64,000 nt of DNA from Flavobacterium sp. JAS. GTDB lineage: Bacteria; Bacteroidota; Bacteroidia; Flavobacteriales; Flavobacteriaceae. The notes beneath the pieces are model-generated. The model worked only from the letters and a program-made list of their open reading frames with translations. It ran no database searches and was not told the origin of the DNA. The DNA is taken from assembly GCF_020991455.1 (NCBI RefSeq), contig NZ_JAJMOX010000002.1, positions 1 through 64,000 on the forward strand. The letters are read 5' to 3'. Made by a program: the position numbers and the translations under genes. Of this stretch, positions 53,990-62,928 are shown in pieces; positions within the stretch are counted from its first letter, which is position 1; each line of letters starts with the position of its first letter.

Positions 53990-55513
53990 ATGAAATTTAA
54001 AAAGATAACTATAGCCATACTCATATTGTTTACTGCAGTAGGCTGTACCGAAAATTTTGACTCACTGGAGAAAGATCCGGTGGCATTGTCTGCAAATCCG
54101 GCAGGACAACTTACGTTTACCCAATTGTGTATGTCAGGCGATGGCTTTTACCAATGGAGAGCCAATTTGATTTATTCAGGAGGTTTTGTGCAACATTATG
54201 CCGGCGCCTGGAATGTTACTGAATTTGGAAGCAAATTCAAGAAAGATGACGGATATGCGACTGCTTTATGGAGAAATGGTTATTCTAATGAATTGAAAAA
54301 TGTAATAGATATTCTGGAAAAGACAAGTAATGATCCTAAAGCTGTAAATATGAATGCAGTTGCAAAAATTATGAGAGTAATGGTTGCCCAGCGTATAACA
54401 GATCTTTATGGTGATATTCCTTATTCTGAGGCTGGATTAGGTTTCTCAAAAGGAATTGTAACACCTAAATACGATAAACAGGAAGATATATATGCGTCAT
54501 TTTTTAAAGATTTGGATGAGGCTTACAATCAGTTAAATGCTGGTGGAGGAGCTGTAAAAGGAGATCTGTTTTATAATGGAGATATTTCTAAATGGAAAAA
54601 ACTGGCCAATACCTTAAGATTACGTTTAGGAATGAGAATTTCTGAAGTAAAACCTGCTGAGGCCGAAAAACAAGTAAAAGCTGCTTTGCAAAACGGTGTT
54701 TTTGAAAGTAATCTTGACAATTGTGTTATGAAACATTTAGATGCTACTTTTAATGATGATCCGGCTGCTATTGATTTTAGAGGAAATGGATTGGCTTATG
54801 CTTTTAATGGTAATGAAGGCGGAGATCATTTTAGTACTTTAGTTATAAACTATTTAAGAGATAATGGAGATCCAAGACTACCAATGTTAGCAACACCTAA
54901 AACAACTAGTAGTATTGTTAGTGGAGCGCCGTTGCAACCAGGAGAAACTCCATATGAAGGTGTAAAACCAGGACTTTTTCAATGGGAAGTTCCAACAGGT
55001 TCAAGTTCTACTTCTGGAATTCAATCTTATTACAAGAAAAAAACAACGCCATTTTTACATGTAAGTTATTCAGAAACACAATTACTATTAGCCGAAGCAG
55101 CTTTTAGAGGCTGGGTTTCGGGTTCTGCAGCAGATTACTATAAAAAAGGAGTAGAAGCAGGTATTAAACAATTAGAAATTTATGGAGCTCCTGGGGCAAG
55201 TGTAGCTGATATTAATACTTATCTAAATGCTAAACCTTTGGTAGCTGGCACAGAAAAAGAACAAATTGCAACGCAACTTTGGATTACCTATATATTCAAT
55301 AGTATTGAAGCTTATTCAAACTGGAGAAGAACCGGATTTCCACATTTGATTCCAATAACAAATCCTGATTCTGAAACAAACGGAGTTACACCAACTCGTT
55401 TGTATTATCCTAATGATGAAATGCAGAAAAATGAAACCAATTATTTAGAAGCATTGTCCCGAATGGGGGGAACCAACGATTGGTTGAATAAAGTTTGGTG
55501 GGACGCAAACTAA
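53990..55513 (+). CDS. SusD/RagB-like surface lipoprotein, copy 1 (SusD-like_2 type)
   Basis: A 507-aa surface glycan-binding lipoprotein with lipobox Cys19 (FTAVGC). It has the helical TPR-like fold of the family: ADLYGDIPYSEA-type motif as TDLYGDIPYSEAG, WKKLANTLRLRLGMRI, and the C-terminal SYSNWRRTGFP and WWDAN. It forms the lid of the SusC channel encoded 12 bp upstream. The DLYG and WRRTGFP blocks place it in the SusD-like_2 group, as expected for a chitin or similar locus. A strong terminator follows 17 bp later. Confidence 0.93.
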   Translation: MKFKKITIAILILFTAVGCTENFDSLEKDPVALSANPAGQLTFTQLCMSGDGFYQWRANLIYSGGFVQHYAGAWNVTEFGSKFKKDDGYATALWRNGYSNELKNVIDILEKTSNDPKAVNMNAVAKIMRVMVAQRITDLYGDIPYSEAGLGFSKGIVTPKYDKQEDIYASFFKDLDEAYNQLNAGGGAVKGDLFYNGDISKWKKLANTLRLRLGMRISEVKPAEAEKQVKAALQNGVFESNLDNCVMKHLDATFNDDPAAIDFRGNGLAYAFNGNEGGDHFSTLVINYLRDNGDPRLPMLATPKTTSSIVSGAPLQPGETPYEGVKPGLFQWEVPTGSSSTSGIQSYYKKKTTPFLHVSYSETQLLLAEAAFRGWVSGSAADYYKKGVEAGIKQLEIYGAPGASVADINTYLNAKPLVAGTEKEQIATQLWITYIFNSIEAYSNWRRTGFPHLIPITNPDSETNGVTPTRLYYPNDEMQKNETNYLEALSRMGGTNDWLNKVWWDAN

Positions 55514-55530
55514 ATAGTAATCCCAAAACA

Positions 55531-55560
55531 AAAAGTCTGCCCTTTATAAGGCAGACTTTT
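55531..55560 (+). terminator. Terminator after the first susCD pair
   Basis: AAAAGTCTGCC (55531-55541), loop CTTTATAA, GGCAGACTTTT (55550-55560) and a T run: a strong 11-bp stem. It makes the two susCD pairs separate transcripts. Confidence 0.88.
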
Positions 55561-55812
55561 TTTATACTTCTTTTTAGATGTAAAAATAAAAACCAGTAAT
55601 GGGGAATGCCTTTTTTTTCTTTACTATTCTAGAGATCTGGTTTTTATAATGTTTTGTTAAAATTAAATTTTAATTACCAAAAAACAGCTGCTTTACAAGG
55701 TAATTATCAGCTAATTACTTACTTATATGGGACTGAGCATTTGTTAACTAATTCTCTTATTTTTTTAATTTAAAAACATATATAAGTGAAAAACATTAGA
55801 ATATGTCAACAT

Positions 55813-55833
55813 GAAAACGTTTTCGCAAAACGT
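55813..55833. promoter_or_regulatory. GAAAACGTTTTC palindrome upstream of susC copy 2
   Basis: GAAAACGTTTTC (55813-55824) is a perfect 12-bp palindrome with a central CG. It overlaps a second symmetric element, ACGTTTT-CGC-AAAACGT (55817-55833), with perfect 7-bp arms. The form suits a LacI-family operator. No LacI-type gene is in this window. Confidence 0.5.
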
Positions 55834-55850
55834 ATTATTGATTGTTTTAT

Positions 55851-55921
55851 GTCGTTTGTTTAAAATTTAAAGTCGTTCGTATAAATTATTTTTTTTAACA
55901 ATCCCTTAAGAATAAATTTAC
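55851..55921 (+). promoter_or_regulatory. susC2 promoter with paired LytTR sites
   Basis: GTCGTTTGT (55851-55859) and GTCGTTCGT (55872-55880) are direct repeats 21 bp apart start to start. TAAATTTAC (-7) begins at 55913, 62 bp after the first repeat. All three spacings equal those at susC copy 1. Confidence 0.65.
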
Positions 55922-55946
55922 ACCATAACTAACAAAATAAATAAAC

Positions 55947-58900
55947 ATGAAAAAAATTTTCTTAATCTTTATGATTGTTTTTACGGCGCAAGTTTCGCTT
56001 GCACAAGTAAAAAATATCAAAGGTGTGATTACAGATTCTGCGGGGATGCCATTGCCAGGTGCATCTGTTGCTGTACAAGGAGGTCAAAAAGGTGCTTCTA
56101 CCGATTTTGATGGTTTGTATACAATTGAAGTACAAAAAGGGCAAACATTAGTTTTTACTTATGTTGGTCTTGAAACACAAAGTATAGTTGTAGGAGATGC
56201 TGCTACAATTAATGTGAAAATGCAACAAGCAGCATCTAATGCTCTTAACGAAGTTGTTGTAACTTCATTAGGTCTTAAAAGATCAAAAAAGACTTTGACT
56301 TATGCTGCTCAAGAGGTTAAAGGTGAAGAGGTAACAAGAGTTAAAGATGCCAACTTAATGAACAGTTTATCTGGTAAAGTTGCAGGTTTAATTGTTGGTA
56401 AAAGCTCTGCAGGAGCTGGTGGTGCTGTAAAAGTAACTATTCGTGGTAACTCATCTGCTACAAACAATCAGCCATTATATGTTGTTGACGGAATTCCATT
56501 ATTGAACTCTACTTCTGCTATGTCAAATCAAGTTTTTGGTGATACAGCTGGAGGTAACAGAGATGGTGGAGATGCAATCTCAATGATGAACCCTGATGAT
56601 ATTGAATCTATGACAGTTCTTAAAGGAGCTTCTGCTTCTGCTTTATATGGTTCTCAAGGTGCAAATGGTGTTATCTTAATAACAACTAAAAAAGGTAAAG
56701 AAGGAAAAGTAACAGCAAATTATAATGCAAGTGTATTTGTAGATAATGTAGTTTCTTTACCTGATTTTCAAACTAATTACGGTGCAGATCCAGCATCTGA
56801 TAAATCTTGGGGTGCTGCAAAAAAATCTTCTGATCATGTTAAAGGTTTTTATAACACTGGTTTAACAATGATTAACTCTATCTCAGTAAATGGTGGTAGT
56901 GATAAAGCAACAACTAGCCTTACTTATGCAAATACTAAGGTTGATGGAGTAATACCAACAAACGAGTTTAAGAAAAATAACATTGCGCTTCGTCAAAGTG
57001 TTAAATTGTTTGATGATAAAGTAACTGTTGATGCTGCATTATCTTATGCTGAACAAAAAATTGATAATAAGCCAACAAATGGATTATATTTCAATCCATT
57101 AACAGGAGCATATTTGTTTCCAAGAGGTAATGATTTTAATGATTACTATAACAATTATGAAGTTTTTGATCCTGCTAGAAACTTAATGGTTCAAAGATGG
57201 CCATCAGCTACAGCTGATATTATTCAAAACCCAGGCTGGATTTTAAACAGAAATGCTTCTATCGATAAAAATCAATCATTAATTAGTTCTGCTGCGGTTA
57301 CATACAAAGCAAACAACTGGTTAAGTATTAAAGCAAGAGGAGGTTATAACAGATTGTACAACACATTTGATAAAAGAATGTATGCTGGTACAAATGAAAC
57401 ATTGGCTCCGTCTACAGGTAGATATATTTACTCAGATAGTGAAAGTTCTCAACTATATGGTGATTTAATTGCTACTATTAATACAAAATTCAACGATGAT
57501 TTTTCTTTTAGTGCTAACCTTGGTACAAGTTTAACAAAGTCTACAATTAACGATGCTTATGTAAGCGATTCAGGTCAAAAAAATGGGTTAGTTAATGCAA
57601 ACTGGTTTAATACTGGTAACTTTGTATCTGCTGAAAGAAATGCACACACTATTGGTGGTAAAAAAGAAGTTCAGTCAGTTTTTGCAAGTGCAACTTTTGG
57701 TTACAAAGACATGCTTTACCTTGATGTAACAGGAAGAAATGACTGGTCATCTACTTTAGTAAATACAGATAACTTAAGCTTCTTTTATCCTTCTGTAGGT
57801 TTATCAGCTATTTTAAGCCAAATGGTATCATTCCCGGAAGCTATTAGCTATGCTAAAGTAAGAGGTTCTTTCGCTCAGGTTGGTAATGATGTTTCTCCTT
57901 TCTTAACTACTCCAATAAACACTTTGGTTGGTGGTATCGTTACAGCTCCAAATGTTGGTCCTAAGCCAGGAACTTCTTTGAAACCGGAAATGCAAAATTC
58001 TTATGAATTTGGTACAGAGTGGAGATTCTTAAATAATAGAATTGGATTTGATTTTACTTACTATAGAAATGAAACTAAAAACCAATTAATTACTTCTCCT
58101 GCTCCAATTCCTAACACTACAGGATATCTTAATTATGCATTTAATGCTGGAAGTATCGAGAATAAAGGTTTTGAGATTTCTGTAACAGGTAAAGCAATTG
58201 TAAGTGAGAACTTTACTTGGGATCTTGGATTGAACTATGCTTCAAACAAAAACGAAGTACTTGATTTAGGTACAGGTGCAAATGGTGATGTTAATACAGT
58301 TATTTTAACTAATGGAGATCCAAATAGCTACAGATATATTTTAAAAGTTGGAAAACCATTTGGTGAAATTCAAGGAAAAGATATTGTAAGAAATGCTCAA
58401 GGTCAAATCTTACTTGATAAAGACGGTCGTATTCAAAAAACGGATTGGGTTGACATGGGAAGTTCAAATCCTGATTTTATGTTAGGTTTCTCAAATGCAT
58501 TCAGATACAAAAAATTAACTTTAAATGTACTTATTGACGGTAGATTTGGTGGTAATGTAATGAGTATGACAGAAGCGATGTTAGATGCTTATGGTGTATC
58601 TAAAGCTAGTGGTGATGCAAGAGACGCTGGAGGTGTTAAAATAAATGCAGTAAAACCTGATGGAACTGCAGTAACTTCAATGAAAGCTCAGGATTACTAT
58701 AGCCAGGTAGGAGATAGAGCTGGTGCAACAGGAGAATATATGTACAAAGCTACAAATGTGAAATTAGGAGAACTTTCTTTAGGATATACTTTTGATTTCA
58801 GTAAACAAACAATTTTCAAAACAGTGAATGTTGCTCTTGTTGGTAAAAACTTATTTTTCTTCTACAAAGATGCTCCGTTTGATCCAAACGTAACATTAAG

Positions 58901-58985
58901 TTCTGGAGAAGGATTACAAGGTGTTGATATTTTTGGTGCTCCATCAACAAGAAGTATTGGTGTTAATTTAAATTTAACTTTCTAA
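55947..58985 (+). CDS. SusC/RagA family TonB-dependent receptor, copy 2
   Basis: An outer-membrane importer of 1,012 aa with the same build as copy 1: signal peptide 1-19 (again ending VSLAQ), regulatory-like domain (about 22-105, [14 protein letters not shown]), plug with [14 protein letters not shown] and [19 protein letters not shown], and a barrel ending NLNLTF. The signal peptide and the start of the mature chain are close to copy 1, while the barrels differ widely, so the two likely take different oligomers. Codon use is more T/A-ending and uniform than in copy 1, hinting at higher expression. Confidence 0.95.
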   Translation: MKKIFLIFMIVFTAQVSLAQVKNIKGVITDSAGMPLPGASVAVQGGQKGASTDFDGLYTIEVQKGQTLVFTYVGLETQSIVVGDAATINVKMQQAASNALNEVVVTSLGLKRSKKTLTYAAQEVKGEEVTRVKDANLMNSLSGKVAGLIVGKSSAGAGGAVKVTIRGNSSATNNQPLYVVDGIPLLNSTSAMSNQVFGDTAGGNRDGGDAISMMNPDDIESMTVLKGASASALYGSQGANGVILITTKKGKEGKVTANYNASVFVDNVVSLPDFQTNYGADPASDKSWGAAKKSSDHVKGFYNTGLTMINSISVNGGSDKATTSLTYANTKVDGVIPTNEFKKNNIALRQSVKLFDDKVTVDAALSYAEQKIDNKPTNGLYFNPLTGAYLFPRGNDFNDYYNNYEVFDPARNLMVQRWPSATADIIQNPGWILNRNASIDKNQSLISSAAVTYKANNWLSIKARGGYNRLYNTFDKRMYAGTNETLAPSTGRYIYSDSESSQLYGDLIATINTKFNDDFSFSANLGTSLTKSTINDAYVSDSGQKNGLVNANWFNTGNFVSAERNAHTIGGKKEVQSVFASATFGYKDMLYLDVTGRNDWSSTLVNTDNLSFFYPSVGLSAILSQMVSFPEAISYAKVRGSFAQVGNDVSPFLTTPINTLVGGIVTAPNVGPKPGTSLKPEMQNSYEFGTEWRFLNNRIGFDFTYYRNETKNQLITSPAPIPNTTGYLNYAFNAGSIENKGFEISVTGKAIVSENFTWDLGLNYASNKNEVLDLGTGANGDVNTVILTNGDPNSYRYILKVGKPFGEIQGKDIVRNAQGQILLDKDGRIQKTDWVDMGSSNPDFMLGFSNAFRYKKLTLNVLIDGRFGGNVMSMTEAMLDAYGVSKASGDARDAGGVKINAVKPDGTAVTSMKAQDYYSQVGDRAGATGEYMYKATNVKLGELSLGYTFDFSKQTIFKTVNVALVGKNLFFFYKDAPFDPNVTLSSGEGLQGVDIFGAPSTRSIGVNLNLTF

Positions 58986-59139
58986 ATAATATAATAAAAG
59001 GACAAAACCTTTTGGTTGTTGTAAGATATCTTGTTTGTTGATTGAATGTAAATAGTGTAAAACAACAAACAATTAAACCCTAAATGGGTCGGCTTATAAA
59101 TCAATAAAAATGATTTTAATTAACGATAAAAATTCACAG

Positions 59140-60717
59140 ATGAAAAATAAATTATTAATATTTGGTTCAGCTTTGGCTCTTTTACTAAGCAGCTGTACAA
59201 GTAACTTCGAGGATATAAATACCAACGAGACTGGTTTTACCAATGATCAATTAGAACAAGATTTTAATCAAGTAAAAGCACCTCTTAAGACAATGCAAAG
59301 AGGAATGTATATCTTGGTTGCAGATGACTGGCAAGGAGATATTCAGTTTAACTTAAATGCAGATATCTTTTCAGGATATATGGGAACTCCTCATGATTTT
59401 GAAGGAAATAGTAATAATTCAACCTATGCTTTAGTAGATGGTTGGAATGGTGCTGAATGGGTTCAGAAGTATCAAAGAGAGATGGTTAATGCTTATAATC
59501 TTGAGAAATTAACAAAAACTAAATACCCTCAGTTTTATGCTTGGTCTTTGATCTTAAAAGTATATGCAATGCACAAAACCACTGATTATTACGGACCAAT
59601 CGTATATTCAGGTTTTGGAAATGCTGACGGAACAACTCCTTACGATTCTCAAAAAGCAGTTTATGATCAATTTTTTACAGAGTTAAAAACTGCGATTGAT
59701 ATCTTAACTCCAAAAGCTGCTGATGCTTCGGCTACGTTTTTCCCTTCAGGAGATGCAACAGACGGAACTACAGCTGGTGGAAATATTCAAAAATGGGTAA
59801 AATTTGCTAACTCTTTAAGATTACGTTTAGCAATGCGTATTTCTAATATTGATCCTGTAAAAGCAAAAGCTGAAGGTGAAGCTGCATTGGCTGGTTTAGG
59901 AGTAATCACTTCTAATGCTGATAATATGGCTTATTTAGCGGAACACCCTGTTAAAACATATACAGGTCCTTGGGCAGATATCAATGCAGGTGGAGCAATT
60001 ACTTCTATCATGAATGGTTATAATGACCCAAGAAGAGCAACTTTCTTCCATACAGGTACTGGAGGTATTTACCAAGGTATCAGAATGGGAACTGTAGTTG
60101 ATGCTAACTATAGAACTGCTAAAGCAGATTTATTCTCTAAAGTTGGACCTATTGTAGAAAATAACCAAATTCCTTGGTTTACTGCAGCTGAATCTCACTT
60201 CTTGAAAGCTGAAGCTGCATTAAAAGGATGGAATGTTGGTGGATCTGCTCAATCATTCTATGAGTCAGGAATTGCAACTTCTTTTGCACAATTAGGTGCA
60301 GGTAGTGCTTCTGATTATATTAATGATGATACTGCAATGCCAGCTGATTTTACTGATCCATTAAACGCTGCTAATAATATTACTGCGAAAAACTTAGTAA
60401 CAGTAAAATGGTCTGATGCTGCATCTAACGAAGTGAAATTGCAAAAAATTATTACTCAAAAATGGATTGCAATATTCCCTGACGGACAAGAGGCTTGGGC
60501 TGAGACTAGAAGAACTGGTTACCCTAAATTGTTCTTACCTGCAAATAACTTTTCAGGAGGAAAAATTCCAGATGGTACATTCGTAAGAAGATTGAATTTC
60601 TATGTAAATGAGAAAACTGCTAATCCAACCGGTTATGCGCAAGGAGTTAGCCTTTTAGGAGGTGTTGATACTGGAGCAACTAGACTTTGGTGGGATACTG
60701 GAGTGAACAAATTCTAA
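59140..60717 (+). CDS. SusD/RagB-like surface lipoprotein, copy 2
   Basis: A 525-aa surface lipoprotein with lipobox Cys19 (ALLLSSC). Family blocks include KTTDYYGPIVYSGFG, WVKFANSLRLRLAMRI, ESHFLKAEAALKGW and EAWAETRRTGYPKL, ending in RLWWDTG. It partners susC copy 2. I chose the ATG at 59140 because it begins a normal lipoprotein signal; an ATG at 59110 would add ten polar residues in front. The 154-bp gap after susC copy 2 holds a weak AAAAGG/CCTTTT hairpin (58996-59013). A perfect hairpin follows the gene. Confidence 0.92.
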   Translation: MKNKLLIFGSALALLLSSCTSNFEDINTNETGFTNDQLEQDFNQVKAPLKTMQRGMYILVADDWQGDIQFNLNADIFSGYMGTPHDFEGNSNNSTYALVDGWNGAEWVQKYQREMVNAYNLEKLTKTKYPQFYAWSLILKVYAMHKTTDYYGPIVYSGFGNADGTTPYDSQKAVYDQFFTELKTAIDILTPKAADASATFFPSGDATDGTTAGGNIQKWVKFANSLRLRLAMRISNIDPVKAKAEGEAALAGLGVITSNADNMAYLAEHPVKTYTGPWADINAGGAITSIMNGYNDPRRATFFHTGTGGIYQGIRMGTVVDANYRTAKADLFSKVGPIVENNQIPWFTAAESHFLKAEAALKGWNVGGSAQSFYESGIATSFAQLGAGSASDYINDDTAMPADFTDPLNAANNITAKNLVTVKWSDAASNEVKLQKIITQKWIAIFPDGQEAWAETRRTGYPKLFLPANNFSGGKIPDGTFVRRLNFYVNEKTANPTGYAQGVSLLGGVDTGATRLWWDTGVNKF

Positions 60718-60758
60718 TAAAAAATAAAGAATTAAAAGAATTTAAGTTTGGTTAGTAG

Positions 60759-60790
60759 ATGGTATAAGCAATGCAAATTGCTTATACCAT
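60759..60790. terminator. Hairpin between susD2 and the NagB fusion gene
   Basis: ATGGTATAAGCAAT (60759-60772), loop GCAA, ATTGCTTATACCAT (60777-60790): a perfect 14-bp stem. It is not followed by a T run, so it may act as an mRNA stabiliser or processing site within the operon instead of a full terminator. Confidence 0.6.
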
Positions 60791-60831
60791 TTCAAAAACC
60801 AAAATTGTAAATAGAAAAAAAAAGAAAAGAA

Positions 60832-62769
60832 ATGAAAAGTGCTTTAGAAATAAAACCTGATATCAGCTATAAAAGCGCGGGGAAATTTGAAGAAACTCGA
60901 TTTGAAAAAATCCATAACGAAATCTTCAAAAATTCTGTAGAAGCTTCAGTAATTGTAGCGCAGGAAATTGCGCAATTAATTAGATCTAAACAAGAAAAAG
61001 GTAAATCTTGCGTATTAGGTTTAGCAACAGGTTCTTCTCCTATAAAAGTATATGAGGAATTAGTGAGAATGCACAGAGAAGAAGGATTAAGTTTTAGCAA
61101 TGTAATTACTTTCAATTTGGATGAATATTATCCAATGACCAAAGAGAACAACCAGAGCTACCATTATTTCATGCATCAGCATCTTTTTAATCATATTGAT
61201 ATCAATCCGGATAATGTTAATATTCCTGATGGAACTGTACATATTGATGAATTAAATCAATATTGCATTGACTATGAAATGAATATTAAAAATGCAGGAG
61301 GACTTGATTTTCAATTATTAGGTATTGGTCGTACAGGTCACGTAGGTTTTAACGAACCGGGATCACACATCAACTCTGGAACCAGAATTATTACACTGGA
61401 TCATATTACAAGAGTAGATGCTTCATCAGATTTTAATGGTATAGATAACGTTCCTAAAAGAGCGATTACCATGGGAGTTTCTACGATCTTGAGATCTAAA
61501 AGAATCGTACTGATGGCTTGGGGACAAAACAAAGCCGATATCATCAAAAGAACTATTCAAGGTGATATCAGTTCAGAAGTTCCTGCGACATTTTTACAAA
61601 ATCATCCTAATGCGACTTTCGTATTAGACCAGTCTGCAGCCTCAGAATTAACACGTTTTAAAACGCCTTGGTTAGTTGGAGAATGCATTTGGAATCAGGA
61701 ATTAAAAAGCAAAGCGATTGTTTGGTTGTGCCAAAAAACAAAACAATCTATATTAAAATTAACAGACCGTGATTACAACAATAACGGAATGTCAGATCTT
61801 TTGGCGCAAGAAGGTTCTGCTTATGATTTGAACATTAATATGTTCAACGTATTGCAGCATACCATCACAGGATGGCCAGGTGGAAAACCAAATACTGACG
61901 ATTCACACCGTCCGGAAAGAGCAAATCCTGCAAAAAAACGAGTGATTCTTTTTAGTCCACATCCAGACGATGATGTGATCTCTATGGGAGGAACTTTTTC
62001 AAAATTGATAAAACAAGGTCATGATGTACACGTTGTATATCAAACCTCCGGAAATATTGCTGTTACAGACGACGAGGCTCTAAAATTTGCCGAAGTTGCC
62101 AAAGATTTTATTGGTGAAGCCGGAAGCGGAATCAACTTTAAATCTGTAATTGAGTTTTTGAATAGTAAATCAGAAAATCAAATCGATTCGTTGGAAGTTC
62201 GAAAATTAAAAGGACTTATCAGACGAAGAGAGTCTTATGCAGCGACAAGATACATTGGTTTAAAAGATGAGAATACACACTTTTTAGATCTTCCGTTTTA
62301 CGAAACAGGACAAGTGAAGAAAAATCCGTTAGGACCTGAAGATATTGCCATTGTAAAAGATATTATTGCACAAATAAAACCACATCAGGTATTTGCTGCA
62401 GGAGATCTGGCAGATCCACACGGAACACACGAAGTTTGTCTAAACGCGATCTTTGCAGCCATGAAAGAACTAAAACCAGAGAAATACATGGACGACTGCT
62501 GGTTATGGTTATACAGAGGCGCTTGGCACGAATGGGACATTCACGAAATTGATATGGCAGTTCCGCTTTCTCCATCAGAAGTATTGTTGAAACGTCATGC
62601 AATTTTGTACCACCAATCTCAAAAAGACCGAGTAATGTTTCAAGGAAATGACTCAAGAGAATTCTGGGTTAGAGCCGAAGACCGTAACAAGAATACAGCC
62701 ATTTTATATGATGAATTAGGATTGGCAGAATACGAAGCAATTGAAGCTTTCAAACGTTTTGATTACTAG
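60832..62769 (+). CDS. Glucosamine-6-phosphate deaminase fused to PIG-L/LmbE-type deacetylase domain
   Basis: A 645-aa cytoplasmic protein with two domains. The NagB-type domain (about 25-290) has LATGSSP, FNLDEYYP with the Asp base, and GIGRTGHVGFNEPGS. The E. coli catalytic Asp141 position (GVGNDGH) is Thr here, while His and Glu are kept. The C-terminal domain (about 370-600) is PIG-L-like, with SPHPDDDVISMGG and the later HGTH metal ligands. The pair could deacetylate GlcNAc-6-phosphate and deaminate the product to fructose-6-phosphate, replacing a separate NagA. That double role is inferred. It sits between susD and a GH20 gene. Confidence 0.88.
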   Translation: MKSALEIKPDISYKSAGKFEETRFEKIHNEIFKNSVEASVIVAQEIAQLIRSKQEKGKSCVLGLATGSSPIKVYEELVRMHREEGLSFSNVITFNLDEYYPMTKENNQSYHYFMHQHLFNHIDINPDNVNIPDGTVHIDELNQYCIDYEMNIKNAGGLDFQLLGIGRTGHVGFNEPGSHINSGTRIITLDHITRVDASSDFNGIDNVPKRAITMGVSTILRSKRIVLMAWGQNKADIIKRTIQGDISSEVPATFLQNHPNATFVLDQSAASELTRFKTPWLVGECIWNQELKSKAIVWLCQKTKQSILKLTDRDYNNNGMSDLLAQEGSAYDLNINMFNVLQHTITGWPGGKPNTDDSHRPERANPAKKRVILFSPHPDDDVISMGGTFSKLIKQGHDVHVVYQTSGNIAVTDDEALKFAEVAKDFIGEAGSGINFKSVIEFLNSKSENQIDSLEVRKLKGLIRRRESYAATRYIGLKDENTHFLDLPFYETGQVKKNPLGPEDIAIVKDIIAQIKPHQVFAAGDLADPHGTHEVCLNAIFAAMKELKPEKYMDDCWLWLYRGAWHEWDIHEIDMAVPLSPSEVLLKRHAILYHQSQKDRVMFQGNDSREFWVRAEDRNKNTAILYDELGLAEYEAIEAFKRFDY

Positions 62770-62928
62770 AGTTGTTTTTTAGATTCGGTTTGGAGCGAAT
62801 CAAATTCAAAATTCAGATTGATTTCATAGCGATTAGTGAGGTTCAATAGAGAGATCATTCTGAGTTTTGTTTCTATTATCTATTATTAATGTTGTCTTTA
62901 GAATAACATCTTTTCAAAAACAGTAAAA

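Larger units (their letters stand above)
55514..55946. other. Regulatory gap between the two susCD pairs
   Basis: No gene is seen. The left end holds the susD1 terminator (55531-55560). The right half duplicates the upstream region of susC copy 1: palindrome, paired repeats and -7 element, listed separately. The middle is AT-rich without structure. Confidence 0.6.

Noticed and set aside
62363..62656. Minus-strand open frame opposite the NagB fusion gene
   Set aside because: Antisense to the conserved PIG-L domain; no start context and no homology seen.
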